NCBI GenBank assembly: GCA_964344935.1 | Contig: CAYFPL010000003.1 | Location: forward strand, 248,001-312,000 | DNA from: GCA-2731375 sp964344935 | GTDB taxonomy: Bacteria; Pseudomonadota; Alphaproteobacteria; GCA-2731375 | Length of the DNA stretch: 64,000 bases | Direction: 5' to 3' | In this document: piece by piece, positions 53,894-62,850 of the stretch | Numbering within the stretch: the stretch's first letter is position 1 | How the letters are laid out: the number at the start of each line of letters is the position of its first letter | The notes under the pieces: generated by a model | The model's database searches: none | What the model saw: only the letters and a program-made list of their open reading frames with translations | What the model was told of the DNA's origin: nothing | Position numbers and translations under genes: made by a program

Positions 53894-55096
53894 TCAGGCG
53901 TTAGTTTCCAGGACGTAGCCGGCGGCGAATAGGGTTTCGATCTCATCATCCGATAGACCGGCGGCGGACAGGATGGACCGGCTGTGTTCGCCCACCGCGG
54001 GCGGGTCTTGGCGTACCGTGAAGTCGCGGCCGTCCATTTCCAGCGGCAGGCGGGGCGTCTTGGCGCGGATACCGCCGGGAAGGTTCATCACGGCCATCTT
54101 GCCGTCCTGGTTCAGGTGCGGATCGTCGAGCAGGTCCTCGGGCTTGTTGACTGGGCCGAAGGCCAGTTCCGCGGCATCGCATTTCGCCAACAGTTCTTCC
54201 GTGCTCAGTGCCCGGCAGGTCTCTGCCACCGAATCCACCAGCCAATCCCGTTGTTCCACACGGCCGACATTACTGTTCAACCGTTCATCGGCGAACAGGT
54301 CCGGGCGTTGGAAGACCTGGCAGAACTTGCTCCATTGGGTGTCCGTCACGACGCCGACGAATATGGGTTTTCCGTCCGCACTTTCGAAAGTGTCATAGAT
54401 GCCCCAGGCCCGGTTCGGCACGGACATGGGCACCAGAGGCTGGCCATTGATGCCGTGCTGGACGATGTGCTGACCCACGGCGAAGGCGGCGGTTTCGAAC
54501 AGGGCCGCCTTGACCAATTGCCCCTTGCCCGTGCTCTCGCGCTCCCGCAGTGCCGCCAGGACACCGATGACGCCGGCCATGCCGCCCATGATGTCCACCA
54601 CCGAAGCACCGGCGCGGAGCGGCCGACCCGGCGGGCCGGTCATATAAGCCAGGCCGCTCATCATTTGCACGATCTCGTCCAAGGCGCGGCGCTCCTCGTA
54701 AGGACCGGACAGGAAACCCTTTAATTGCAAGTACACCAGGCCAGGATTGATCGTACTCAGGTCATCATAGCCGAGACCAAGGCGGTCCATGGTGCCAAGG
54801 GCAAAATTCTCCAACAAGACATCGGCTTGGCGGACCAGAGCTTCCACCGCCGGTCGCGTCCCCGGCGCCTTCAGGTCGATCGCCAGGCTTTGCTTGTTGC
54901 GGCAGAACAGTGGGAAAAAACTAAGGCCGACGCCCTGTAGCTGCCGGGTCCGATCGCCGTCGGGGACCGGTTCGATCTTGGTCACCGTGGCGCCCAGATC
55001 GGCCAGCACCATGCCCGCCGACGGCCCCATGACCGCATGGCTGAATTCCAATACCTTGATGCCCGCCAGCGGCAAGGTTGGATTAGAACCGGTCAT
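53894..55096 (-). CDS. Family III CoA-transferase (CaiB/BaiF type)
   Basis: 400 residues from the ATG at 55096, overlapping the monooxygenase stop by 4 bases. VLEFSHAVMGPSAGMVLADLGA and the catalytic Asp in RRALDEIVQMMSG, with MTGPPGRP following, fit the family. It moves CoA from a donor (usually succinyl- or formyl-CoA) to an acid. The long upstream frame is spurious. Confidence 0.88.
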   Translation of the reverse strand: MTGSNPTLPLAGIKVLEFSHAVMGPSAGMVLADLGATVTKIEPVPDGDRTRQLQGVGLSFFPLFCRNKQSLAIDLKAPGTRPAVEALVRQADVLLENFALGTMDRLGLGYDDLSTINPGLVYLQLKGFLSGPYEERRALDEIVQMMSGLAYMTGPPGRPLRAGASVVDIMGGMAGVIGVLAALRERESTGKGQLVKAALFETAAFAVGQHIVQHGINGQPLVPMSVPNRAWGIYDTFESADGKPIFVGVVTDTQWSKFCQVFQRPDLFADERLNSNVGRVEQRDWLVDSVAETCRALSTEELLAKCDAAELAFGPVNKPEDLLDDPHLNQDGKMAVMNLPGGIRAKTPRLPLEMDGRDFTVRQDPPAVGEHSRSILSAAGLSDDEIETLFAAGYVLETNA

Positions 55097-56691
55097 GTCA
55101 GGTGGAAGCCGGCATAGTTTGACGCCGCCACGCTGTCGCATTTTTCCACATAAACCGGATAGCCACCGATATAAGGCATGAAGACCCGCGGCCGGCCAGG
55201 GATGCTGCCGCCCAGATACCACGAACTGCAAGTGGAGCGGAGCGAGCCGGCAGCGGCCTCGTTGACATGTTCGACCCAGGCATCCTCGTCCGCCACTTCT
55301 GCCTCGATCACGGTTTGGCCGGCCCGGCGCATATGGTCCATGCAGTCGATGATCCAATCCACATGCTGTTCGATGGTCTGGATCATCGAGGCCAGCACGG
55401 ACGGGCTGCCGGGCCCGGTGATCATGAACATGTTGGGAAAGCCGTTGGTGCAAAGGCCCAGATAGGTGCGCGGCCCCGCCTCCCACTTGCGGCGCAGTTC
55501 CAGACCATCCCGGCCCCGGATGTCGATACGGGTGAAAGAGCCGATCATGGCATCGAAACCGGTGGCCAGGACCGCATCGTCAAACTCGTAGGCCTTGCCC
55601 GCGACCGTCAGGCCTGTGGCCGTGAACCGGTCGATGGGGTGTTCCGAGACATCCACCAGGCTGATATTGTCCCGGTTGAAGGTCTCGAAATAGCCGCTGT
55701 CGACGCAAAGCCGCTTGCAGCCGATGATCGTCTTCGGCGCCAGCAGTTCGGCCAGTTCTGGATCCTTGACCGTCTCCCGGATTTTGTTGCGCACGAATTC
55801 CGCCGCGGTTTCGTTTGCCTCCTCGCTGATCAGCAGATCGTCGAAGGCGCCCAGGAAGGGCAGTCCGCCCCGCGCCCAGAATTCCTCGTAGATCTCCTCC
55901 CGCTCCTCGGCCGAAACGGAAAGGGCGGAGAATTCGTTGTAGGGAAAGTAGAATCCAGTAGGGCGCGATTTCGCCTTGGCCCGCAGGCCGGCGTAATCCC
56001 CCTTGATGGCGCGCACCTCGTCAGGCTCCAGCGGGGCGTTCCAGGCCGGAATGGCGAAGTTGGGCGTGCGTTGGAAAACGGTCAGATGCCGGGCCTGCTC
56101 GGCAATGATGGGGATGGATTGGATGGCGGACGAACCGGTGCCGATAATGCCGACGGTGCGGCCGGTGAAATCCACGCCCTCATGGGGCCATTCCCCTGTG
56201 TGGTAGACAGGGCCCTGGAAATCCTCCAGCCCCTCGAAATGGGGCTTGTTGGTGGTAGAGAGGCAGCCCAACGCCATGACGCAGAACCGGGCCGTGACAG
56301 TTTCACTTCCCTCCAGATCCAAGCGCCAGACGTCATCGTCTTCGTCGTAGTGAGCGGCAATCACCCGGGTGTTGAGTTGGATATCCCGGTGTAGATCGAA
56401 ACGGTCCGCCACATGCTCGGCATAGGCCAGGATTTCCGGCTGAGTGGCGTATTTTTCCGTCCATTCCCATTCCTGCTGCAGGTCTTCCGAGAATTGATAG
56501 GAATACTGCATGCTTTCCACATCGCAGCGGGCACCGGGATAGCGGTTCCAATACCAGGTCCCGCCGATGCCGCCGCCCGCCTCATAGACCCGAACCGAAT
56601 AGCCTTCGCCCCGCAAGCGGTGCAGCATATAGAGGCCTGCGAAGCCCGCACCCACCACGACGGCGTCAAAATCCATATTTGCCTTCACCAC
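55093..56691 (-). CDS. Baeyer-Villiger-type flavin monooxygenase
   Basis: 532 residues; GTG at 56691 is taken, but ATG at 56676 has a better GAAGG. FAD motif is VVGAGFAGLYML, NADPH motif GIIGTGSSAIQS, and the Baeyer-Villiger fingerprint FQGPVYHTGEWP is present. These enzymes insert oxygen next to a ketone to make an ester or lactone. It is translationally coupled to the CoA-transferase. Confidence 0.85.
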   Translation of the reverse strand: MVKANMDFDAVVVGAGFAGLYMLHRLRGEGYSVRVYEAGGGIGGTWYWNRYPGARCDVESMQYSYQFSEDLQQEWEWTEKYATQPEILAYAEHVADRFDLHRDIQLNTRVIAAHYDEDDDVWRLDLEGSETVTARFCVMALGCLSTTNKPHFEGLEDFQGPVYHTGEWPHEGVDFTGRTVGIIGTGSSAIQSIPIIAEQARHLTVFQRTPNFAIPAWNAPLEPDEVRAIKGDYAGLRAKAKSRPTGFYFPYNEFSALSVSAEEREEIYEEFWARGGLPFLGAFDDLLISEEANETAAEFVRNKIRETVKDPELAELLAPKTIIGCKRLCVDSGYFETFNRDNISLVDVSEHPIDRFTATGLTVAGKAYEFDDAVLATGFDAMIGSFTRIDIRGRDGLELRRKWEAGPRTYLGLCTNGFPNMFMITGPGSPSVLASMIQTIEQHVDWIIDCMDHMRRAGQTVIEAEVADEDAWVEHVNEAAAGSLRSTCSSWYLGGSIPGRPRVFMPYIGGYPVYVEKCDSVAASNYAGFHLT

Positions 56692-56829
56692 ATTTCCCCA
56701 GAGTTATTTTGCTTTTCTTTTCAGTCACGCTCGACCGCGGCCACATCATAGGCCGATCCGCCATCGACCACGAGGGTCAAGGCGAGATAATATGACAGGA
56801 GATTTACAACTTTGCCCGAGGCGAGCAGC

Positions 56830-57894
56830 GTGTCCATCCGGAGAATGAGACTTCAGCGCATACTGGCCGCACTCGCGGTTTGGACGGTTCTGATGCCAAC
56901 GACGCCGGCAGATGCGGGCCCGCGGGAAGAGCTCAAGAAAGGATTTCAGGCCTACGAGGCCGGCGACTATGCGGCCGCCTTGCGCGCCTGGCTGCCGCTC
57001 GCCGAGCAAGGTTACAGGACAGCACAGTTGAACGTCGGAATAGTCTACTACTCCGGCGCTGGCGTCAGCGTGGATTTCCACGAAGCGATAAAATGGTTTC
57101 GGCAAGCCGCCACGCTGGGTGATGCCAAAGCACAGTATTTCCTTGGCGATATGTATGCCAAGGGCCGGGCCGTCGGCCAGGATAAACATGCGGCGCGGCA
57201 ATGGTTCGCCCGCTCCGCCGTACAAGGATTTGCCGCCGCTCAATATGAGATAGGAAGAATTTATGCTTATGGAATTGGCGTGGAAGTGGATGAAGAGGAG
57301 GCCGCCAAATGGCTTTCTAGATCGGCGAAGCAGGACAATGCCCATGCCCAAGTAGAACTTGGAATACTCTTTGAAACAGGCAGGGGCGTGGAACGAGATT
57401 ATTCCGAGGCACTGAAATGGTATCGCAAATCCGCCGAGGCAGGAGATGAGTTGGGACTATTCAATGCGGGAAGGATGTACGCGAATGGTTATGGCGTTGC
57501 GAAAGATAATCGGGAGGCCCTGAAATGGTTCGAACGCGCCGCTGCCAAAGGGCTCGAACGGGCCCTATTTTTCGCCGGTCAATATCACCGCCTCGGAATG
57601 GGTGTGCCCAAGGATTTGTCCCGCGCCGCGACCTGGTATCGCATGGCCGCCGAACGTGGATATCACAGATCTCAATTTCAATTAGCCCGGCTGTACTTCA
57701 AAGGACAGGGTGTCGCCAAGGATCCGGTGGTCGCCTACAAGTGGCTGAAAATTGCCGAAAACCTTGGTTCTCAGAAAGCTGCTGGTAGACAGGCCGAATT
57801 CACCGTGAATATGCAGCCCGCCCATATCGATGAAGCGGAAAAATTGGCCGGCGCTTGGCTTGCCCGATACAAGGAGAAGAAGGCCAAGCAATAA
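56830..57894 (+). CDS. Sel1-repeat protein, secreted (A)
   Basis: 354 residues if the GTG at 56830 is used (GAGG upstream); ATG at 56845 and TTG at 56812 also fit. A signal peptide ends near PADAG. Eight or so Sel1 units follow, each about 36 residues with the A-x-x-x-x-G-x-x-Y-x-x-G core. The last 25 residues, DEAEKLAGAWLARY, recur in the second Sel1 gene. Sel1 proteins bind other proteins in the envelope; partners unknown. Confidence 0.85.
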   Translation: MSIRRMRLQRILAALAVWTVLMPTTPADAGPREELKKGFQAYEAGDYAAALRAWLPLAEQGYRTAQLNVGIVYYSGAGVSVDFHEAIKWFRQAATLGDAKAQYFLGDMYAKGRAVGQDKHAARQWFARSAVQGFAAAQYEIGRIYAYGIGVEVDEEEAAKWLSRSAKQDNAHAQVELGILFETGRGVERDYSEALKWYRKSAEAGDELGLFNAGRMYANGYGVAKDNREALKWFERAAAKGLERALFFAGQYHRLGMGVPKDLSRAATWYRMAAERGYHRSQFQLARLYFKGQGVAKDPVVAYKWLKIAENLGSQKAAGRQAEFTVNMQPAHIDEAEKLAGAWLARYKEKKAKQ

Positions 57895-57919
57895 TACCGT
57901 TGAGCGCGTTGATCGGCAT

Positions 57920-58372
57920 ATGCCGCCATGTTTGAATGCCGTCATGCCGCAACTGACCGTATCAAAACAGGCCGCCGTTCTTTTGGCCGTGCTGGTGGCC
58001 GCCGCGGTTGTGATCATGGCGTTTTACATGCATCGCACGGGCGGCACGATCGAGGCCATGGACGGGCGCCTGCAAGCACTGGAATCCCGCATCGCTGCCT
58101 TTGACGGCCGCTTCGACATCAACGACGAGAACCTGGGCGCCCTGCGCCGGGACATCGCCGCTCTGTCGGAGGATGAGGCCAAGGATTTGCTGGAGCCGTC
58201 AGACGTATTGGGCGCGGCGGGGGTGCCGGTGGATGAATGGTACTTCAGCCTGCGGGTCGGGGGCCGGATCTATGTCTTTCCCCGCCATGAGATGGCGGCC
58301 GGGCAGTTGCGGGACGCCGGTTTCAGGGCCGATGCCATCACGCCGTATCTTACCGGCTATCGCCTTGATTGA
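57920..58372 (+). CDS. Single-pass membrane protein with coiled coil
   Basis: 150 residues from ATG 57920; ATG at 57944 is an alternative. A helix of about 22 residues (AAVLLAVLVAAAVVIMAFYM) is followed by a short coiled coil with RLQALESRIAAFDGRF and a globular C-terminal domain, DEWYFSLRVGGRIYVFPRHEM. Not recognised. It follows the Sel1 gene by 25 bases. Confidence 0.55.
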   Translation: MPPCLNAVMPQLTVSKQAAVLLAVLVAAAVVIMAFYMHRTGGTIEAMDGRLQALESRIAAFDGRFDINDENLGALRRDIAALSEDEAKDLLEPSDVLGAAGVPVDEWYFSLRVGGRIYVFPRHEMAAGQLRDAGFRADAITPYLTGYRLD

Positions 58373-58381
58373 CCTGGCCCT

Positions 58382-58561
58382 CTACCGCCCCTCTTGCAAC
58401 AGCAAATTCCAACACGCATCCGAGATGTCCTCGTTGGCACGCTCGACCAGGCATTCTTCCAGGGTCGGCGTGAACATGGAATAGATCACAGCCGCCACGA
58501 TGCCGACCGCGATCAAAGTCATCAGCACATAAAAATTGATCTTTGACGGTTCCCACTTCAT
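58382..58561 (-). CDS. Small membrane protein, 59 residues
   Basis: ATG at 58561. One hydrophobic helix (FYVLMTLIAVGIVAAVIYSMF) is followed by a Cys- and Glu-rich end, EECLVERANEDISDACW. Its stop is 9 bases past the stop of the previous gene, facing it. Not recognised. Confidence 0.5.
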   Translation of the reverse strand: MKWEPSKINFYVLMTLIAVGIVAAVIYSMFTPTLEECLVERANEDISDACWNLLLQEGR

Positions 58562-58746
58562 GGTCTTGCGATCTTGGACACCTGGAGATGCGCGGTGAAG
58601 CGACATCTCGATAATACTCCAAGATGTTATCCCTCGATACGCAATTAACCAGGACATTTCGATCGAGAAACACGGACGGTATCGGTCTTGTTAACGTCTC
58701 CAAGTCGTTGCAATTCTTAGCGTGAAAATTCTGAGGTAACTTTTCA

Positions 58747-59466
58747 ATGATGAAGAACGCCCAAATTGCAGCATTGATGATCGCATTAACTTGTAGCGTC
58801 ACATTTATTGCATTGGAAGCACGGGCCGATGAATTTCAAGACGCTGTCCGTGCGTACCATGCAAAGGATTACACTAGTGCCCTTCGACTGTTCAATATCG
58901 CGGCCGAGGAAGGCGTGGTCGAAGCGCAGCTGAACTTAGGTCTCATGTATAGTCGTGGCGAAGGGACGACTATAGACCTGACCAAGGCAGCAAGATGGTA
59001 TGAAGCGGCGGCGGCACAAGGAAATGCCGATGCACAGTATTTCATCGGCGACATGTATGCTCAGGGAAAAGGTGTGGTGCGTGACGACGCCGTCGCGGTG
59101 AAGTGGTTCAGGTTGGCGGCTAATCAGGGTGAAAGATTTGCGCAATACAATTTAGGGGTTTTCTACAGGGACGGTCGCGGGGTAGTTAGAGACCATTCCG
59201 TATCCGTCCAATGGTTCCGGCTTGCGGCCGAAAATAATCACGGCTCGGCTCAAGGAAGCCTCGGAATCGGATATTTACTTGGCAGGGGTGTCGCAAAGGA
59301 CATCATAGTGGCGCTCAAATGGCTGGTGATCTCTGCTGAAAACGGTGCCAACATGGCGTCGGAAACCAGAGACAAAATTACCCTACACATGACCGCGTCC
59401 CAGATCGCCGAGGCCAAACAACTTGCCCACGCCTGGCTGGCCCGGCATCGCGAAAGCAAGGAATGA
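58747..59466 (+). CDS. Sel1-repeat protein, secreted (B)
   Basis: 239 residues with signal peptide (ALEARA end) and about five Sel1 units. It shares the closing AKQLAHAWLARHRE motif and the DAVRAYHAKDYTSALRLF-type first helix pair with the upstream Sel1 protein, so they are paralogues. It has weaker GC bias than neighbouring core genes. Confidence 0.85.
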   Translation: MMKNAQIAALMIALTCSVTFIALEARADEFQDAVRAYHAKDYTSALRLFNIAAEEGVVEAQLNLGLMYSRGEGTTIDLTKAARWYEAAAAQGNADAQYFIGDMYAQGKGVVRDDAVAVKWFRLAANQGERFAQYNLGVFYRDGRGVVRDHSVSVQWFRLAAENNHGSAQGSLGIGYLLGRGVAKDIIVALKWLVISAENGANMASETRDKITLHMTASQIAEAKQLAHAWLARHRESKE

Positions 59467-59474
59467 CGGGCCTT

Positions 59475-59497
59475 CGCCTGGATCCGCCTACCAGGCG
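59475..59497. terminator. Hairpin between convergent Sel1 (B) and wecC
   Basis: CGCCTGG and CCAGGCG form a 7-bp stem with a 9-base loop. It overlaps the last wecC codons. No T-run, so a factor-independent terminator is uncertain. Confidence 0.35.
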
Positions 59498-60741
59498 CCG
59501 CGGGTGTCGATGACGAACTTGTCCTTGATCAGGTCGCGGTCGATATGCATGAAGGCGCTGTGATCCACCAGCACCACCACCACGTTGGCCTGTTCCAGCG
59601 CCTTTTCGAAATCCGTCAGGGCCAGGCCCCGGTCGGTCAGTTCCTGGGGCAGGGTGGAAACATGGGGCTCCACCACCAATAACTCCCCCACCTTCATGTC
59701 CGCCAATTTGGCAACGATCTCAACCGCCGGGCTTTCGCGAAGGTCGTCCACGTCCGCCTTGTATGACAGGCCCAGGCAGGCGATCACCGGTTTGACCAGA
59801 GAGGCGGCCCGTTCCGCCACCTTGGCGCAGACGAAATCGGGCTTGTCGTCGTTGATATTGCGGGCCAGGCGGATGATCCGGGCTTCCTGCGGCGCACCGT
59901 CGACGATGAACCAGGGATCCACCGCGATACAGTGTCCGCCCACGCCGGGGCCTGGCGAGAGGATATCCACGCGGGGGTGCAGATTGGCCATCTGGATCAG
60001 TTCCCAGACGTTGATCTTGTGGCGATCGCAGATCACCGACAATTCGTTGGCGAAGGCGATATTGACGTCCCGAAAGGCGTTCTCCGTCAGTTTCGAGAGT
60101 TCCGCCGTGCGCGCGTTGGTGACCTTGCAGTCCCCCTGCACCACGATGCGGTAGAGGGAGAGGGCGCGCTGGGCACATTTCCGCGTCAGGCCGCCGATCA
60201 CCCGGGGGTTGTTGACCACCTCCTCGATGATGCGGCCGGGCAACACCCGTTCCGGGCAGTGGGCGATGTTGATGTCCGCCATTTCGCCCGCGTCCTGGGG
60301 AAAACTCAGATCAGGGCGCAGGGCCGCCATCCAGCCGGCCATCTGCTCTGTCGTCCCTACAGGACAGGTGGATTCCAGGATCACCAGGTTGCCCTTGACC
60401 AGCACCGGTGCAATGGCCTCCGCCGCAGCCTGGATATAGCTGATATCGGCACTGAAATACTTGCCGTCGCCATTGCCAAGGGGCGTCGGCACGGCGACCA
60501 GAAAGGCCTCTGCGGGCTGAATGTCGGCGCTGGCGTGCAATTTGCCGTTCTCCACCACCCGGCGCACCAAGGCATCCAGGTTCGGCTCGCCGAAATGAGG
60601 TTTGCCAGCGTTGATACTGTCGACCACGTCCCTGTTGGTGTCGGTGCCCGCCACTTCAACGCCCTGGTTCGCGAACACGGCCGCCGTGGGCAGGCCGATA
60701 TAGCCTAGACCGACGACGGTGATCTTATTGAAGCTGTTCAT
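59488..60741 (-). CDS. wecC: UDP-N-acetyl-D-mannosamine dehydrogenase
   Basis: 417 residues from ATG 60741, overlapping wecB by 17 bases. NAD motif VVGLGYIGLPTAAV, catalytic Cys in GVGGHCIAVDPWF, and the Lys in LTENAFRDVNIAFANE are all typical. Oxidises UDP-ManNAc to UDP-ManNAcA for surface polysaccharide. Confidence 0.92.
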   Translation of the reverse strand: MNSFNKITVVGLGYIGLPTAAVFANQGVEVAGTDTNRDVVDSINAGKPHFGEPNLDALVRRVVENGKLHASADIQPAEAFLVAVPTPLGNGDGKYFSADISYIQAAAEAIAPVLVKGNLVILESTCPVGTTEQMAGWMAALRPDLSFPQDAGEMADINIAHCPERVLPGRIIEEVVNNPRVIGGLTRKCAQRALSLYRIVVQGDCKVTNARTAELSKLTENAFRDVNIAFANELSVICDRHKINVWELIQMANLHPRVDILSPGPGVGGHCIAVDPWFIVDGAPQEARIIRLARNINDDKPDFVCAKVAERAASLVKPVIACLGLSYKADVDDLRESPAVEIVAKLADMKVGELLVVEPHVSTLPQELTDRGLALTDFEKALEQANVVVVLVDHSAFMHIDRDLIKDKFVIDTRGAW

Positions 60742-61855
60742 GACGCAATCTCTCCACGATCCGTCCGCTGGCCTTGCCGTCGCCATAGGGGTTATGGGCC
60801 TGTGCCATGCGCTCGTAGACATCCCGGTTATCCAGCAAAACGCCGAGACGTTCCAATAATTTGTCGCCGTCCGTGCCCACTAGTTCCACGGTCCCCGCGG
60901 CAACCGCTTCGGGCCGTTCCGTGGTCTCGCGGGTGACAAGAACAGGCTTGCCCAGGGATGGGGCTTCTTCCTGAATGCCGCCCGAATCCGTGACGATCAA
61001 ATCCGCCCGCCGCATCAGATAGACAAAGGGCAGGTAATCCAGGGGCTGGATTAAATGCACGTTGTTCCGCCCCGCCAACACCTCGTTGGCGGCATGCTGG
61101 ACGATGGGGTTCAGATGCACGGGATAGACAATGACCACATCGTCCCGGGCCGATACTTGCGAAAGAGCTTGGCAGACCCGTTCCAGGCCGCCGTCGAAAT
61201 TTTCCCGCCGATGACCGGTGGTCAGGATCAAGCGCTTGTCAGCGTCGATGAAGTCGAATTGTGCTTCCAGGGCTGCCCGCATGCTGTCATTGCCGTCGAT
61301 CATCTCCAATGCCTGCAGCAGTGCGTCGATCACCGTGTTGCCGGTGACCAGGATACGCTGGTCCGGGATACCCTCGCGAAGCAGGTTCTTGCGGGATTCT
61401 TCTGTGGGCGGGAAATGCAGATCGGCGATCTGCGAGGTCAGCTTGCGGTTCATCTCCTCGGGCCAGGGGGCATGGATATCGCCGGTTCGCAGCCCCGCCT
61501 CCACATGGCCCACAGGCACATCTTCATAAAAAGCAGCCAAGGCGGCGGAAAAGGTGGTGGTGGTATCCCCTTGCACCAAAACACGGTCAGGACTGCACTC
61601 CCGGATTACGGCCTGCACGCCGGTCAGGGCGGCTGTGGTGATATAGTCCAGGCCCTGGCCGATCTGCATGATGTTGAGGTCGAAGTCCGGTTTTATCTTG
61701 AACAAATTGAGTACCGGATCGAGCATCTCCCGGTGCTGGGCCGTGACGCAGACCAGGGATTGGAAACCCTTCGCCTCTCCCAGCGCCGCGACAACGGGCG
61801 CCAGCTTGATGGCCTCGGGCCGGGTGCCGAATACGGTTAGAACCTTGATAGCCAA
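60725..61855 (-). CDS. wecB: UDP-N-acetylglucosamine 2-epimerase (non-hydrolysing)
   Basis: 376 residues from a TTG at 61855 with GAAAGG upstream. GTRPEAIKLAPV, HVEAGLRTGD with APWPEEMNR, and SGGIQEEAPSLGKP are complete. Converts UDP-GlcNAc to UDP-ManNAc, the substrate of WecC. No other polysaccharide gene is in the window. Confidence 0.93.
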   Translation of the reverse strand: MAIKVLTVFGTRPEAIKLAPVVAALGEAKGFQSLVCVTAQHREMLDPVLNLFKIKPDFDLNIMQIGQGLDYITTAALTGVQAVIRECSPDRVLVQGDTTTTFSAALAAFYEDVPVGHVEAGLRTGDIHAPWPEEMNRKLTSQIADLHFPPTEESRKNLLREGIPDQRILVTGNTVIDALLQALEMIDGNDSMRAALEAQFDFIDADKRLILTTGHRRENFDGGLERVCQALSQVSARDDVVIVYPVHLNPIVQHAANEVLAGRNNVHLIQPLDYLPFVYLMRRADLIVTDSGGIQEEAPSLGKPVLVTRETTERPEAVAAGTVELVGTDGDKLLERLGVLLDNRDVYERMAQAHNPYGDGKASGRIVERLRHEQLQ

Positions 61856-61930
61856 GCCTTTCAATTACTTACCGCAATATGAGAGGCGCGGATTGGCCTG
61901 ACAATAGGAAAATTTTGGCCCGTTCGTCCC

Positions 61931-62725
61931 CTAACGCCCCTTAAAGACCGGTTTGCGTTTCTCCATGAAGGCGGTGCGACCTTCTTTGAAGTCCTCGCTG
62001 TCGAAACAGGCGGCGATCTGGGCTTCCAGGCGGTCCAACTCGCGCTTTTCCGGGTCCTTCAGGACCTCGACCACCGCTGCCTTGGCGGCGCGGATGGTGA
62101 GCGGCGCATTCTCGGCGATCATGGCGGTGTATTCGTCCACGGTTGACTGTAGATCGTCCAAGGCCACGACGCGGTTGACCAGGCCCATGCCAAGAGCCTC
62201 TTCGGCATTGAAGCGCCGGGCGGTGAAAAAGATCTCCTTGGCCATGGCCGGGCCTACCAGGGCGGTCAGGTTCTTCAATCCGGCGAAGCCATAGCCCAGG
62301 CCCAGGCGGGCGGCGGGCACGGCGAACTGGCTGTTATCGGCGGCGATGCGGATGTCGGCGGCCAGGGAGACGGCCACGCCGCCGCCGACGCAGAAACCCT
62401 GGATCATGGCAATCAGGGGTTTTTGAAACGTCATCATGGCCTTATGCGCTTCCGCCGTGGCAGCTGAATAGCGCGCTTCGGATTCCGCCGAATTGCGGTT
62501 TTCCGCGAATTCGGAAATATCGGCGCCGGAGACGAAGGCACGGTCCCCCGCCCCGCGCATAACCGCGACGCGCACCTCATCATCGGCAGCAAAGTCCGCC
62601 ATGATCTCCACCACCGCTTCCCACATGGCCAGGGATACGGCGTTGCGGCGTTCGGGATTGTTGAAGATCATCCAGCCAACGCCATCTTCCTTGCGGGCGA
62701 TCATCTTGTCGGTTTTTAGGTCCAT
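61931..62725 (-). CDS. Crotonase-family protein (enoyl-CoA hydratase-like)
   Basis: 264 residues. The oxyanion-hole segments SGADISEFA and GFCVGGGVAVSLA are intact, but the two Glu residues that act as acid and base in hydratases (after GGG and in the P-E-LG motif) are Ala here: GGGVAV and VPAARLGLG. So hydration is unlikely; an isomerase, thioesterase or other crotonase reaction is possible. A clear family relative, named cautiously. Divergent from the quinone reductase gene. Confidence 0.8.
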   Translation of the reverse strand: MDLKTDKMIARKEDGVGWMIFNNPERRNAVSLAMWEAVVEIMADFAADDEVRVAVMRGAGDRAFVSGADISEFAENRNSAESEARYSAATAEAHKAMMTFQKPLIAMIQGFCVGGGVAVSLAADIRIAADNSQFAVPAARLGLGYGFAGLKNLTALVGPAMAKEIFFTARRFNAEEALGMGLVNRVVALDDLQSTVDEYTAMIAENAPLTIRAAKAAVVEVLKDPEKRELDRLEAQIAACFDSEDFKEGRTAFMEKRKPVFKGR

Positions 62726-62850
62726 GGCCGTTAAAACTTTCGTATTGGGATTCGGATATCAATCTTGTAGCCCAATGACGAACAAGACGCCATTTGCATC
62801 CCCGCCTAGCTGGGGCATCATGGCGGCGATGTGAACAGGGGAGGAAGAGT

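Noticed and set aside
55267..56394. 375-residue frame opposite the monooxygenase gene
   Set aside because: Shadow of a well-supported flavoprotein gene; translation is His/Gly-rich with no family pattern.
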